From: Oscillatoriales cyanobacterium SM2_2_1
GTDB taxonomy: Bacteria; Cyanobacteriota; Cyanobacteriia; Pseudanabaenales; Pseudanabaenaceae
Length of the DNA: 64,000 bases
Direction of reading: 5' to 3'
NCBI GenBank assembly: GCA_012031145.1
Contig: JAAUUH010000003.1
Coordinates: forward strand, 1 to 64,000
Shown here: one piece after another, positions 26,416-35,536 of the stretch
Numbering within the stretch: position 1 is the stretch's first letter
Layout: each line of letters begins with the position of its first letter
Program-made: the position numbers and the translations under genes
The notes under the pieces: model-generated
What the model was told of the DNA's origin: nothing
The model's database searches: none
What the model saw: the letters and a program-made list of their open reading frames with translations, nothing else

Positions 26416-29057
26416 GGCAGGGGCATCATATTATTTGTCACCGGGTTTGTGACCGGGGCGGCGGTTCCCCCAATCACAGTTTTAGCTTGGCGCGCCTCCA
26501 ATAGGGCGATCGCTGCCTCCACCTTTTCCGGGAAGATCGCCACCAATCCCCCCGGAGCTACCCGTGATAATGCCAACTCCAACGCCGCCAGTTCATCCAA
26601 AATAATGTCGTGTACTGGATACTTCTCAGCAGACACAATACCCCGCTTCAGCAGCTCGGCCACCTCGCCTACGCCACGGCCGCGGCGATCATGATCCTCT
26701 TTGATCAGGATATGGTCAAACATCCCCGCTGCCAATCGCCCCAGCTCAATAATGTCCTGATCGCGGCGATCTCCTGGTGCACCAATAATCCCAATGCGTT
26801 CACCTTGCCAAGTGGTCAAAAAATTGGCGATCGCCCGGTAGCCTGCCGGATTGTGGGCATAATCCACCAAAGCATGGATATCTCCGAGGGCAAATAGATT
26901 CATTCGTCCCGGTGTCTGCTCTGCGGAGGTCACAAAACAAGTCAAGGCATCCCGAATATCCTCAATTCTTACCCCCTGGACAAAAGCCGCCAAACTGGCT
27001 GCCAAGGCATTCTGGATCATAAAATCTGCCTTACCCCCTAGCGTCACAGGCACATGGATCGCCTGTTCAATTCGCAGCGTCCAATCCCCCTTCAAAATCG
27101 AAAGGAACCCATTTTCATAGACCGCAGCCAACCCGCCCTGCTGGGTATGCTCTTGGACGATAGGATTGCTAGGGTTCAGGCTGAAATAGGCCACCTGGGC
27201 CTTAACTACCGATGCCATTGCTGCCACTAGGGGATCATCGGCATTGAGCACCGCATAGCCGCTGGGGAAGGCCATCCGCGCCACCACGCTCTTGACTGCT
27301 GCCATCTCCTCTAGGGAATTGATATCGCCAAGACCAAGGTGGTCGGCTTGCACATTCAGGACAACCCCAACGTCGCAGCCATCAAAGGAAACCCCAGAGC
27401 GTAAAATTCCACCCCGGGCCGTTTCCAATACGGCCACCTCTACCGTGGGGTCACGCAAAATCACTTGGGCACTGTATGGCCCGGTATTGTCTCCCTTTTC
27501 GACCAGCCAATTGCCGATATAAATGCCATCCGTCGTGGTATAGCCCACAATTTGTCCCGCATGTTTAAAGATATGGGCTGTCAGCCGTGTGGTTGTGGTT
27601 TTCCCGTTGGTGCCCGTAATCGCCACAATGGGAATGCGGGTTGGAGTTCCCGGCGGAAACAGCATGTCTATCACTGGCTCTGCCACATTGCGGGGAATCC
27701 CCACACTGGGGGCCGTGTGCATGCGAAAGCCCGGTGCCGCATTGACTTCCACAATCACGCCATCCGTCTGACGTAATGGCTGGGAAATATCGGTGGTTAC
27801 CACATCAATGCCCGCAATGTCTAGCCCAATCACCCGTGCGACCCGCTGGGCCAGCCACACATTTTCCGGATGAATATCATCGGTTCGATCTACGGCAATG
27901 CCACCTGTGCTGATGTTGGCGGTCGCCCGCAAGTAACACACCTGTCCCGAGGCGGGAATGGACTCTAGGGTGAGATTCTGGCGTTGGAGTACTTCTAAAC
28001 TGGGTCGATCTACCACTATTCGGGTTAGCACATTATCATGTCCATCACCCCGGCGAGGATCTCGATTGGTTTCCTCGACAAGTTGGGCAATAGTTTGCCG
28101 CCCATCGCCGATCACATGGGCCGGCACCCGCTCTGCCACCGCCACCACCCGTCCATTCACTACCAAAACCCGATGGTCACGCCCCCGGTGAAAGCGCTCA
28201 ATGATCACCTCTTCAGAAACCTGTTGAGCGAGCTTAAAAGCATCTTCAGCTTCTAGTAGAGATCGCACATCAATGGTAATACCTCGCCCATGGTTGCCAC
28301 TGAGGGGCTTGACCACAATGGGGAATCCGCCTACCTCGGTGATCGCATCTTCAAGGTATTTGGCAGAACGCAGGAGGGTGCCTCGCGGGACTGGTACACC
28401 TGAATCTCCAAGGATTCGCTTAGTGCCCTCCTTATCGCAGGCCAACTCGACTGCCAAAATCCCCGTTTGATTAGAAAGCGTAGCCTGAATGCGGCGCTGA
28501 TGTTGCCCATAGCCCAACTGGATCATGGCACGACTGCCCAAATCAATGACGGGAATCCGCCGCGCCCTTGCTTCAGCTACTATCGACTCAGTACTGGGGC
28601 CCATCTGTCCATCTAGGCGCAACTCTTGGAGATCGGCGACATCCTGTTCTAGCTCGCTGGCACTATAGGTTCCAGTATCGGCAATGGACTGACAAAGCCT
28701 AAGCGCTGCTCGCGCTGCATAGCGGCCCGCTTCTTCAATCTGATATTCAAATACGATTTGATAAATGTGGGGTTCGAGGGTAGGCTTAACCCGGTGGAAG
28801 GTGCCCGTCATTCCCGCTAGACCCTGCAACGCCAATGCTACCTCCGGAATTAGGCTGACAATTACTGGAACTTCTTTGCTACCCTCAGACTCAGGATAGA
28901 GATCAGCAAAGGAAGGTAGGATTCGCCCCAGGTCACGATAAAGCTTCGCCGCTGAAATCCTCAATTCGGGTACCTCAACCCGCATTAATACGAGGCAGGG
29001 GGTCTCAATACTCCAGTAGTTGGGGCCTCGCAAAGCTTGAATCTTAAGCATTTTCAT
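26412..29057 (-). CDS. cphA: Cyanophycin synthetase
   Basis: 881 residues, the normal length. The N-terminal half has the ATP-grasp domain (GDSGVPVPRGTLLRSAKYLE, FPIVVKPLSGNHGRGITIDV, VIIERFHRGRDHRVLVVNGR, GVIVEVNAAPGFRMH). The C-terminal half is Mur-ligase-like (IVAITGTNGKTTTTRLTAHI as P-loop, VLNVQADHLGLGDINSLEEM, HALVDYAHNPAGYRAI, IGAPGDRRD). CphA polymerises Asp and Arg into the nitrogen store cyanophycin, adding each residue at one of the two active sites. The cyanophycinase gene cphB, often adjacent, is not seen. The start may be 29057 or the second ATG at 29051. Confidence 0.97.
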   Translation of the reverse strand: MKMLKIQALRGPNYWSIETPCLVLMRVEVPELRISAAKLYRDLGRILPSFADLYPESEGSKEVPVIVSLIPEVALALQGLAGMTGTFHRVKPTLEPHIYQIVFEYQIEEAGRYAARAALRLCQSIADTGTYSASELEQDVADLQELRLDGQMGPSTESIVAEARARRIPVIDLGSRAMIQLGYGQHQRRIQATLSNQTGILAVELACDKEGTKRILGDSGVPVPRGTLLRSAKYLEDAITEVGGFPIVVKPLSGNHGRGITIDVRSLLEAEDAFKLAQQVSEEVIIERFHRGRDHRVLVVNGRVVAVAERVPAHVIGDGRQTIAQLVEETNRDPRRGDGHDNVLTRIVVDRPSLEVLQRQNLTLESIPASGQVCYLRATANISTGGIAVDRTDDIHPENVWLAQRVARVIGLDIAGIDVVTTDISQPLRQTDGVIVEVNAAPGFRMHTAPSVGIPRNVAEPVIDMLFPPGTPTRIPIVAITGTNGKTTTTRLTAHIFKHAGQIVGYTTTDGIYIGNWLVEKGDNTGPYSAQVILRDPTVEVAVLETARGGILRSGVSFDGCDVGVVLNVQADHLGLGDINSLEEMAAVKSVVARMAFPSGYAVLNADDPLVAAMASVVKAQVAYFSLNPSNPIVQEHTQQGGLAAVYENGFLSILKGDWTLRIEQAIHVPVTLGGKADFMIQNALAASLAAFVQGVRIEDIRDALTCFVTSAEQTPGRMNLFALGDIHALVDYAHNPAGYRAIANFLTTWQGERIGIIGAPGDRRDQDIIELGRLAAGMFDHILIKEDHDRRGRGVGEVAELLKRGIVSAEKYPVHDIILDELAALELALSRVAPGGLVAIFPEKVEAAIALLEARQAKTVIGGTAAPVTNPVTNNMMPLP

Positions 29058-29230
29058 AGGTAGCGATATCCTGATGGCCGGCGGCGATAGAGATTTTTGA
29101 TGTTAAAGGGTGAACGAAGCGCTATTCTGTAACATTGACTGCATTTCTTTCCTGCCGCCAATGACTAACAATTGTTTGCTAAAAGCTTACCAAGAGTTGA
29201 CTCATTGATCCTAGCTCTGGCAGCCTATGG

Positions 29231-30352
29231 CTACAAATTAGGGGTTGGGGGATGGTGATCAATCCTTCCAGGAACTGGGCGCTGGCTGGGTTGCAGCCCC
29301 GTTAGCATTCGCGTTAGGTGGGTCGCATCTAAAACTGGGCGGCTTTCCCGGACTTTGTGCCACACGGAGCGAGCCATGAGTAAACCTCGAGCAATGGGAG
29401 TAGCGCCAATCTGCTCCAAAAAAGCTTCTCGCTCGGGCTGATAGTCTGCGGATCCAAGAACAATGGCTCCTAGGGAACCATGGGCAGAGGCGACGCGCGC
29501 CAATTGGGACATAATTTCGGGGTACAACCAAGTGTAGGCCGGATGAACTGTTACCTGACAGGTGTGATGGGCGGGCTTAGCTTCACGGGAGCGTTGTAGT
29601 ACCAAAGAAAAGTAGGCGATCGCGGCTTTGCGCTGGGGTTCGTACACATATCCCGATACTTCTTGGAGTTGGGACAGCAACAGCCCCGCATGACGCACCA
29701 TTCGAGTGAATAGGTGGGAGCGAAAATCTTGAACCCCCAGGTCATAGACCTGACGAACTTGGGGTGGCATGGCGGCGGTGTCCAGTTGGTAGAGCAACAT
29801 GGCATCGGCATTGCTGACAGGTAAAAGATTGGGAAGATCGGGCGTATGCTCCGCTAAGCGTTGCAGGAGCTCAGCACCCAATTCCCAAGTTGTGAGGTGG
29901 GCAAGGGGCTGGAAGCCATTTTGCCGGTAGAGGGCCACGGCATCTCGAGACAGGGAGTCTACTTGTAAAACCCATGTACGGGCCTCCCAGCAGGATTCCA
30001 AACAGGAGCGAATCAGGTGAGTACCCACGGAAGCCGCTGATACGGAGGTCTGGGTGGGTGCGATAGCAATCCGATCTACCTGCCAAGTGCTGCGACTTGT
30101 ATTGACCGGAGATATTTGAATAACACCCTGCACCTGCCCATCATAGTCGGCAACGTACAACCGAGCTTGAATCCCGCAAAGCTGCTGAACGGTAGCAGGC
30201 ACCCATGGAATGACCCGTTCAAGGGGCTGACCAAGTGGTAGGAAGGAGGCAAAGCCAACATTGGAACCCCGCACTTGCACCTCCCCATGACTATCGGCCA
30301 TGAGGGAGATAATTAATTCACTATCGCGGGGATGGGGGGGACGAACCAGCAT
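29231..30352 (-). CDS. GNAT-family N-acetyltransferase-like protein
   Basis: 373 residues. The middle part carries the GNAT pattern: VADYDGQVQGVIQISPV, VDRIAIAPTQTSVSAASVGT (V/I-x-R-I-A-V-like strand before the acetyl-CoA loop), and VDSLSRDAVALYRQNGFQPL near the end of the domain. The second half (about 190-340) resembles another GNAT-like lobe (TVHPAYTWLYPEIMSQLARV, FLEQIGATPIARGLLMAR), so the protein may be a tandem GNAT. The substrate is unknown. It is divergent from the small basic-protein gene. Confidence 0.75.
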   Translation of the reverse strand: MLVRPPHPRDSELIISLMADSHGEVQVRGSNVGFASFLPLGQPLERVIPWVPATVQQLCGIQARLYVADYDGQVQGVIQISPVNTSRSTWQVDRIAIAPTQTSVSAASVGTHLIRSCLESCWEARTWVLQVDSLSRDAVALYRQNGFQPLAHLTTWELGAELLQRLAEHTPDLPNLLPVSNADAMLLYQLDTAAMPPQVRQVYDLGVQDFRSHLFTRMVRHAGLLLSQLQEVSGYVYEPQRKAAIAYFSLVLQRSREAKPAHHTCQVTVHPAYTWLYPEIMSQLARVASAHGSLGAIVLGSADYQPEREAFLEQIGATPIARGLLMARSVWHKVRESRPVLDATHLTRMLTGLQPSQRPVPGRIDHHPPTPNL

Positions 30353-30435
30353 ATCTATCCCGAAAATTTGACTTAATCATACCAGCTAGTATGTTAAATT
30401 ACCTAAACTGTGTTTATTAAATGGACTAAGCAAAG

Positions 30436-30633
30436 ATGGCGAAGCGCCGCAATCAAAAGAAGGAGAAAGCCTTACGCAACCTTGCCTATGCTCGCAAATT
30501 TCGCAAACGAACGCCCATGGGCCGGTTTGGTCGCCGTCGTTCTTTTGGTGGCTTTAATGATGCTGAGGATGGCGATATGGTTGAGGGCGGCGAAAACTCT
30601 GGGGCGACCGATCTAGGAGATGCTAAATCCTAA
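30436..30633 (+). CDS. Small basic conserved-looking protein
   Basis: 65 residues: a very basic first half (MAKRRNQKKEKALRNLAYAR, FRKRTPMGRFGRRRS) and an acidic, Gly-rich second half (FNDAEDGDMVEGGENSG). The basic part suggests RNA or ribosome binding. The reading frame and spacing before the TsaB-like gene (14-bp overlap) support it being expressed. I recall similar short proteins in other cyanobacteria but cannot name a family. Confidence 0.6.
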   Translation: MAKRRNQKKEKALRNLAYARKFRKRTPMGRFGRRRSFGGFNDAEDGDMVEGGENSGATDLGDAKS

Positions 30634-31057
30634 ATTTGGTCTAGGTCTGTGTACAGGATCGCCGGAGATGACGGTGGCGATCGCCCAAATTTCGGATCCT
30701 GTGACAAGTTCCGCCATTAATTCCGACAGTAAGACAGATAAGACAGAGTTGACCTTGCTGAAGCAGCAGGTTTTTCCCCTTGGGAGAGCGCTATCTTCCC
30801 AAGGGCATTTTTGTTTGCAGGAATTTATGGCTGCCTATCCTTGGGCGCACCTATCTTGGCTGGCGATCGCCACCAGCGGTGACAGTTTGACGGGGGTGCG
30901 GATTGGAGTTGTTACGGCGCGAGTCATTGGGCAGCAATGTGGCATTCCGGTGTATGGCATCTCCGAAGTTGGCGACGTGGAGACACTTCTAGCGATAGGA
31001 TATGCCCGCTGGCAGCAGGGCGATCGGGGGGACTGGGCGGACGTGGTTCCCCATTAG
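30620..31057 (+). CDS. tsaB: TsaB-like protein (short)
   Basis: 145 residues. SWLAIATSGDSLTGVRIGVV then TARVIGQQCGIPVYGISEV corresponds to the TsaB core, where relatives read AVGxGPGSFTGxRIGxxxAxxLA. The N-terminal FGLGLCTGSPEMTVAIAQI fits the start of the ASKHA fold. TsaB supports TsaD and TsaE in making t6A in tRNAs. The protein is shorter than typical TsaB (usually 200 or more residues), lacks the second half, and the GPGSFTG loop is altered to SGDSLTG. It may be truncated or a cyanobacterial short form. The start overlaps the preceding gene by 14 bp. Confidence 0.6.
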   Translation: MLNPKFGLGLCTGSPEMTVAIAQISDPVTSSAINSDSKTDKTELTLLKQQVFPLGRALSSQGHFCLQEFMAAYPWAHLSWLAIATSGDSLTGVRIGVVTARVIGQQCGIPVYGISEVGDVETLLAIGYARWQQGDRGDWADVVPH

Positions 31058-31142
31058 CCTTAGCCTCAACATGGTCGCCTGCTTAAGCTGAATCTGGGCC
31101 ATCTCCGCCCAGGGATGAACCTTGGTGTAGTGTTTTAAGGCC

Positions 31143-31835
31143 CTATGAAGCTACGGGCCAGGCAAAGAACGGCTCTAGGGCTTGGAGGATCACGCCGGCA
31201 GCGCGGCGGGCGTCTTCGGCGTAGGGAAGAGTTTTGGCTGTATCAAAAAGGCGCACTTTCAGCTCAGCGCTGGTCTCGCAGGACAGAAATAATCGCTCAA
31301 GGAGACCGTCTAGGTCACAGGTGCACAGGGCACTCCAATCCCGTTCCATCGGATCAAATGGATACTCCAGAACAGAGAAGATAAGGATCTTGGCATGCAA
31401 TGGGCTGATGTTGCGACAGATGTCGCCGCGTACATCAAAGGGATTGGGAATGTAGCCAAGTTTTTGGGTGATGGGAGTCAGGGGTTCGGCGATCGTGGAG
31501 AACTGGGGATCGGCGGGAAGGACAGGAATAACAGGCATCTCGGCATAGAGCAACCCAATGGTGTCGATAATTGTATCGGCAGCAAGGAGGTAGTCGGACT
31601 GCTTATTGATGCGTTTGAGATAGAGGTTAATGGTTTGCTTGAGTTCAGCGAGGATGGGAAAAGTGCGCAGTGTGTCTTCCACCAGTTGCCTGAGATCGGT
31701 GCGCTTGACTTCTTCGACGTCGTTAGACCAATAGTCATGGCAAATAAAGAGCATCAATCGCTTGATTCTCAAAACATTTTCGTCTTCAGTGAGACTGGTC
31801 ACGATTTCGTCAATGAGTTGGCCTTGAATATCCAT
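31143..31835 (-). CDS. Conserved-looking protein of unknown function
   Basis: 230 residues, soluble and mostly helical, with no signal or membrane segment. The start is MDIQGQLIDEIVTSLTEDEN; mid-regions include RLMLFICHDYWSND and LGYIPNPFDVRGDICRNI; the end is AAGVILQALEPFFAWPV. I do not recognise a domain. It lies 18 bp after the pentapeptide-repeat gene on the same strand, so the two are probably co-transcribed and may act together. Confidence 0.65.
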   Translation of the reverse strand: MDIQGQLIDEIVTSLTEDENVLRIKRLMLFICHDYWSNDVEEVKRTDLRQLVEDTLRTFPILAELKQTINLYLKRINKQSDYLLAADTIIDTIGLLYAEMPVIPVLPADPQFSTIAEPLTPITQKLGYIPNPFDVRGDICRNISPLHAKILIFSVLEYPFDPMERDWSALCTCDLDGLLERLFLSCETSAELKVRLFDTAKTLPYAEDARRAAGVILQALEPFFAWPVAS

Positions 31836-31853
31836 AGTCTTTCTGAGTCCGTT

Positions 31854-32846
31854 CTAGTCCATAACCTTGCCGTCCGGTAGGGTTGCACCATGCATGACAG
31901 TGCCGATCATGCTGGCCCCGCTAAGTTCGGCTCGTGTGAGGAGGGCATCGGAGAGATCAGCACCGTCGAGATTGGCGCGCACCAGATAGGCGTCTACGAG
32001 GTTGCACTGTTGCAGGTTGCAGGTGTCGAGATTAGCACGACTGAGGTCGCATCCCGCTAAAATAGCTTGGTATAGGACAGAGCGACTAAGGTTGGTATTG
32101 GTCAGCTTAGCCTTGGAGAGGTTGCCGCCGGCAATGTCAGTTTCACTGAGGTTGGCACCGCTCAGGTCGGCGCGACTGAAATTTGCTCCTCGCAAGTAGG
32201 AGCCGGCAAGGTTGGTGCCAGTCAGGTTGGCTTCGGCACAAATGGTACCAATCATCAGAACCCCGCCCAAGTTGGCACCGCGAAAGTCTACGCGACTTAG
32301 GGTGGCATCACTGAGATCTGCCCCGGTGAGATCGACTCCGCTCATATCCACACCGCTGAGGTTAGCCCCCCGCAGGTCGGCACGCCGGAGATCGGCTCCC
32401 TGGAAGGTGGTGTTGGGATAGCCACGCTCTTCGCGGATCAAAGCAGAGCGGAGGATGGCCCCTCGCAGGATGGCTCCCCGAAGGTTGACGCTACGAAGAT
32501 CTGCTTCATTGAGGTTGGCATCGATCAGGTTGGCAAGGGATAGGTTAGCGCCAAAGAACACGCAGCGCTGCAGGGATGCTCCATGGAAGTCTACGCTATT
32601 GAGGTTGGCGCTGGTGAAGTTGGCTTGGTTGAGGACGGCTCCGCTCAGCTTTGCCCCAGAAAGATTGGCGTTGTTAAAGGTGGCTTTGTTGAGGTAGGAG
32701 AAAACAAAGCTACTGCGCTTCAGATCAGCTTTGGTAAAGTTAATGCCGATGAGATCGGTGTTGTAGAAATTCACTCCGGTGAGACTGGTTCCCGTAAAGT
32801 CTCTCTGCCCTGAGGTGTAGCTCTTGAGGAGTTGTTCGGCATTCAT
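31854..32846 (-). CDS. Pentapeptide-repeat protein
   Basis: 330 residues from the ATG at 32846. This start is preferred because MNAEQLLKSYTSGQRDFTG is the usual cyanobacterial opening of this family; the longer frame adds 14 unlikely residues. Nearly the whole protein is A(N/D)LXX repeats (for example LSGANLSETDIAGGNLSKAK, DLSRANLDTCNLQQCN), which build a right-handed quadrilateral beta-helix. The function of most such proteins is unknown; some mimic DNA. A short spacer (IREERGYPNTTFQ) interrupts the repeats near residue 140. It lies between a histidine kinase gene and an unknown gene. Confidence 0.92.
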   Translation of the reverse strand: MNAEQLLKSYTSGQRDFTGTSLTGVNFYNTDLIGINFTKADLKRSSFVFSYLNKATFNNANLSGAKLSGAVLNQANFTSANLNSVDFHGASLQRCVFFGANLSLANLIDANLNEADLRSVNLRGAILRGAILRSALIREERGYPNTTFQGADLRRADLRGANLSGVDMSGVDLTGADLSDATLSRVDFRGANLGGVLMIGTICAEANLTGTNLAGSYLRGANFSRADLSGANLSETDIAGGNLSKAKLTNTNLSRSVLYQAILAGCDLSRANLDTCNLQQCNLVDAYLVRANLDGADLSDALLTRAELSGASMIGTVMHGATLPDGKVMD

Positions 32847-32896
32847 GGAGTGCTTTTCGGCCTGCTCAGTTCGTTCCCATTGAACCACCTTTTGCC

Positions 32897-33976
32897 TTAT
32901 TTGTGGCAGTCCTTGTTAGGGTTTGCCTTGGGAAGGGTAACAGTGAGCCAGCCGCCACCCGTCTGGGGATGGTTTTGGGCGGTGATGGTGCCGTGGTGTT
33001 GCTGACAAATTTGTTGGGCGATCGCCAATCCCAGTCCACTGCCGCTGTTGGTGTGGTGACTGCGGGCGGGGTCACTCCGATAGAACCGTTCAAAGACGTG
33101 GGGCAGGTCAGTTTCGGCAAAGCCGGTGCCATGGTCTATGACCTCAAGAAGGACGCGATCGCCCGTGCAGGAGAGGGTCACATCGATGGTGGTGTGGGGT
33201 CGGGTGTGCTTGATGCCGTTATCAAAAAGATTGAGTAGGAGGCGATGGAACCGATGACGATGGACAAAAAGGGTACAGGGGTCGAGGCGATGGGATTGAA
33301 GGGTAACTTGTTTTTCGAGGGCAAGGGGCTCGACACTTTGCCACGCCTGGTGGATCAGGTCAGTGAGGTCGGTGGGTTCCAGGTCGTGGGGCACTGCCCC
33401 ATCCATCCGGCTGAGGTCAAGGAGATCCCGGACGAGCCCACTGAGGCGATCAACTTCCTTGAGGAGGCGTTCTAACCAGTTAAGGGCAAAGTCATCGGCG
33501 CGACGCTGGAGGGTTTCGGCGATGAGATGAATAGCGGTAAGAGGGGTTTTGAGTTCGTGGGCGATGTCGGCGGTGAGGCGATCACAGGCCTGGCTGAGGC
33601 TATCGTATTCCTGGCGATCCTCCAGAAAAATACCAACATGTCCACTGGGCAAGGGAAGGCTATGCCCACGGAGGGATCGCCCGATGGCGGTGACGGGGTG
33701 CTCGGGATCGGGAACGACGGCCCGGAAGATCCATTCCCTGCGCCGAGGCTGTTGCTCAAGTCGGGTCAGCTGGATCAGCTGATCGAGTTCGTAGGAACGA
33801 ACCACTTTGAGTAGGATCGGTTTGCGCTTTTGGGTGGAAGGCAGATCGGGAATTTGAAGTAGGGCGGCAGCCACAGCATTGCAGAACTCTAGGCGGTTTT
33901 CTTCGTCGACCTGAAGGTAGCCAATGGGGGCCGCCTCTAGGAGATAGTAGGAAGGGGATGGGGTGGCGATCGCCAT
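32897..33976 (-). CDS. PAS-domain sensor histidine kinase (SphS/PhoR-like)
   Basis: 359 residues with no membrane segment. A PAS-like N-terminus (LLEAAPIGYLQVDEENRLEF) precedes the HisKA box (TADIAHELKTPLTAIHLIAE, phospho-acceptor His) and the ATPase with N-box LNLFDNGIKHT, G1 VIDHGTGFAE, F-box VFERFYRSDP and G2 SGSGLGLAIAQQI. The architecture fits the cyanobacterial phosphate-sensing kinase SphS, but the response regulator SphR is not adjacent (murE is upstream and a pentapeptide gene downstream), so the symbol is withheld. It lies 44 bp after murE and may be read through from it. Confidence 0.85.
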   Translation of the reverse strand: MAIATPSPSYYLLEAAPIGYLQVDEENRLEFCNAVAAALLQIPDLPSTQKRKPILLKVVRSYELDQLIQLTRLEQQPRRREWIFRAVVPDPEHPVTAIGRSLRGHSLPLPSGHVGIFLEDRQEYDSLSQACDRLTADIAHELKTPLTAIHLIAETLQRRADDFALNWLERLLKEVDRLSGLVRDLLDLSRMDGAVPHDLEPTDLTDLIHQAWQSVEPLALEKQVTLQSHRLDPCTLFVHRHRFHRLLLNLFDNGIKHTRPHTTIDVTLSCTGDRVLLEVIDHGTGFAETDLPHVFERFYRSDPARSHHTNSGSGLGLAIAQQICQQHHGTITAQNHPQTGGGWLTVTLPKANPNKDCHK

Positions 33977-34020
33977 TTATTGAACCAGTCCACGGGGATG
34001 GGGGAGCTAGGGCACCTTCA

Positions 34021-35535
34021 TTATTTCACATCTATTTCATCCCTCTTTGAATATTGCCCATAGCGCTGTTGCAGGGCAACACGGGCTTCTTGACGATCAT
34101 CAAAGTGGATTTTTTGATGTCCAAGGATTTGATAATCTTCGTGACCCTTACCAGCAATGACAACCACATCGCCGGGCGCAGCGTTGAGAATGGCCTGCCG
34201 AATTGCGGCGCGCCGATCGCCCTGAACCACTGGAGAAGTTTGGGGTGGTATTCCTGCCAAAATGTCCTGCAAAATTTGCTGGGGATCTTCGGTGCGCGGA
34301 TTATCGGACGTGACATAGGTGTGATCGGAAAGCCGGGCCGCAATACTGCCCATGAGGGGACGTTTACGGCGATCGCGATCGCCGCCGCAACCAAAAACGC
34401 AGATCAGCTTTTGCCGGGTAAAGGGACGCAGGGATCTCAGGACATTTTCCAGCCCATCGGGGGTATGGGCATAGTCGACCACCACGGTAAGGTCCTGCTG
34501 CCCGTCGACCACAACTTGCTCCATGCGCCCAGGAACATTGGGAAACAGGGGCAACCGGGTGGCAATGGTTTCCCGGTCTAAACCGAGGGCCATGGCTGCG
34601 GCGATCGCCGCCAAGACATTCTGCACATTAAATTGCCCCACAAGGGGAGAGCAAAGGGCAAGGGGACCCGCTGGAGTATGGACGGTGCCGGTTACACCTG
34701 AGGGTGTGAGGGTAAGATCTTCGACAAAAAAATCCGCCCGTTCGTCATAGAGCTGGTAGCACCAAACGGATTGATCGCCGATCTGGTCCCTTAACTTTTG
34801 TCCGTAGGGATCATCCCCATTAAGAATCGCCCGTCCCTTGAGATACTCCGGCATGAACAGCTTGGCTTTAGCAGCAAAATAGTGCTCCATTGTGCCGTGG
34901 AAATCCAGATGGTCTTGGGTCAGGTTGCTAAAAACCGCCACCTCAAAGCGGCACCCCCGCACCCGCTCCTGGCTAAGTCCGTGGGAACTCACCTCCATAA
35001 CCGCCACCTTAACTCCGGCGGCGACCGCCGCCGCTAAGTGGGATTGCAAGCTGACTGCAAAGGGGGTGGTGTGGCTTGCCGAAACACAATAGCCGGGCCA
35101 GCGCGTGTAGAGGGTTCCCAATAGGGCCGTGGATATCGCCTCTTGCATTAAAAATTCAATCAGGTGGGTAATAGTAGTCTTACCATTGGTGCCGGTTACG
35201 CCCACCATCCGCAGATGCTGTGCCGGGTAGTCGTAAAATGCGGTTGCTAAGTCACCGCAGGCGATCAAAATGTCATCCGCTGCCAATACCCTGGGAGCAT
35301 CGGCTCCGGAGGCCGCCCGCACCGCCGCAACCATTGACTGATCCACCACAGCGGCGATCGCCCCCCGGGTTAGGGCCACGGGTACAAAATCTGCCCCATT
35401 CACCTGGGTACCCGGCAGTCCAATAAATAGATCCCCAGCCGTCACTTCCCGGGAATCGGTAACCAACCGCGCCACCGCACCAGAGCACTGGGGCGTACCC
35501 AATCCCGCCCGCTGCCAAAGTTCATGGAGCTCCAT
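34021..35535 (-). CDS. murE: UDP-N-acetylmuramoyl-tripeptide synthetase
   Basis: About 504 residues from the ATG at 35535; the longer frame would run back into ispH. Mur-ligase landmarks are RMVGVTGTNGKTTITHLIEF (P-loop), VMEVSSHGLSQERV, FSNLTQDHLDFHGTMEHYFA, VVVDYAHTPDGLENVLRSLR, FGCGGDRDRRKRPLMGSIA and TSDNPRTEDPQ. The DNPR motif is typical of ligases that add meso-diaminopimelate to UDP-MurNAc-Ala-Glu. The ATG lies 1 bp after the ispH stop, so translation is probably coupled. Confidence 0.95.
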   Translation of the reverse strand: MELHELWQRAGLGTPQCSGAVARLVTDSREVTAGDLFIGLPGTQVNGADFVPVALTRGAIAAVVDQSMVAAVRAASGADAPRVLAADDILIACGDLATAFYDYPAQHLRMVGVTGTNGKTTITHLIEFLMQEAISTALLGTLYTRWPGYCVSASHTTPFAVSLQSHLAAAVAAGVKVAVMEVSSHGLSQERVRGCRFEVAVFSNLTQDHLDFHGTMEHYFAAKAKLFMPEYLKGRAILNGDDPYGQKLRDQIGDQSVWCYQLYDERADFFVEDLTLTPSGVTGTVHTPAGPLALCSPLVGQFNVQNVLAAIAAAMALGLDRETIATRLPLFPNVPGRMEQVVVDGQQDLTVVVDYAHTPDGLENVLRSLRPFTRQKLICVFGCGGDRDRRKRPLMGSIAARLSDHTYVTSDNPRTEDPQQILQDILAGIPPQTSPVVQGDRRAAIRQAILNAAPGDVVVIAGKGHEDYQILGHQKIHFDDRQEARVALQQRYGQYSKRDEIDVK

Positions 35536-35536
35536 C

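Noticed and set aside
32002-32813. Plus-strand ORFs rich in Leu/Ala/Arg opposite the pentapeptide gene
   Set aside because: Their periodic composition is simply the reverse reading of the pentapeptide repeats.
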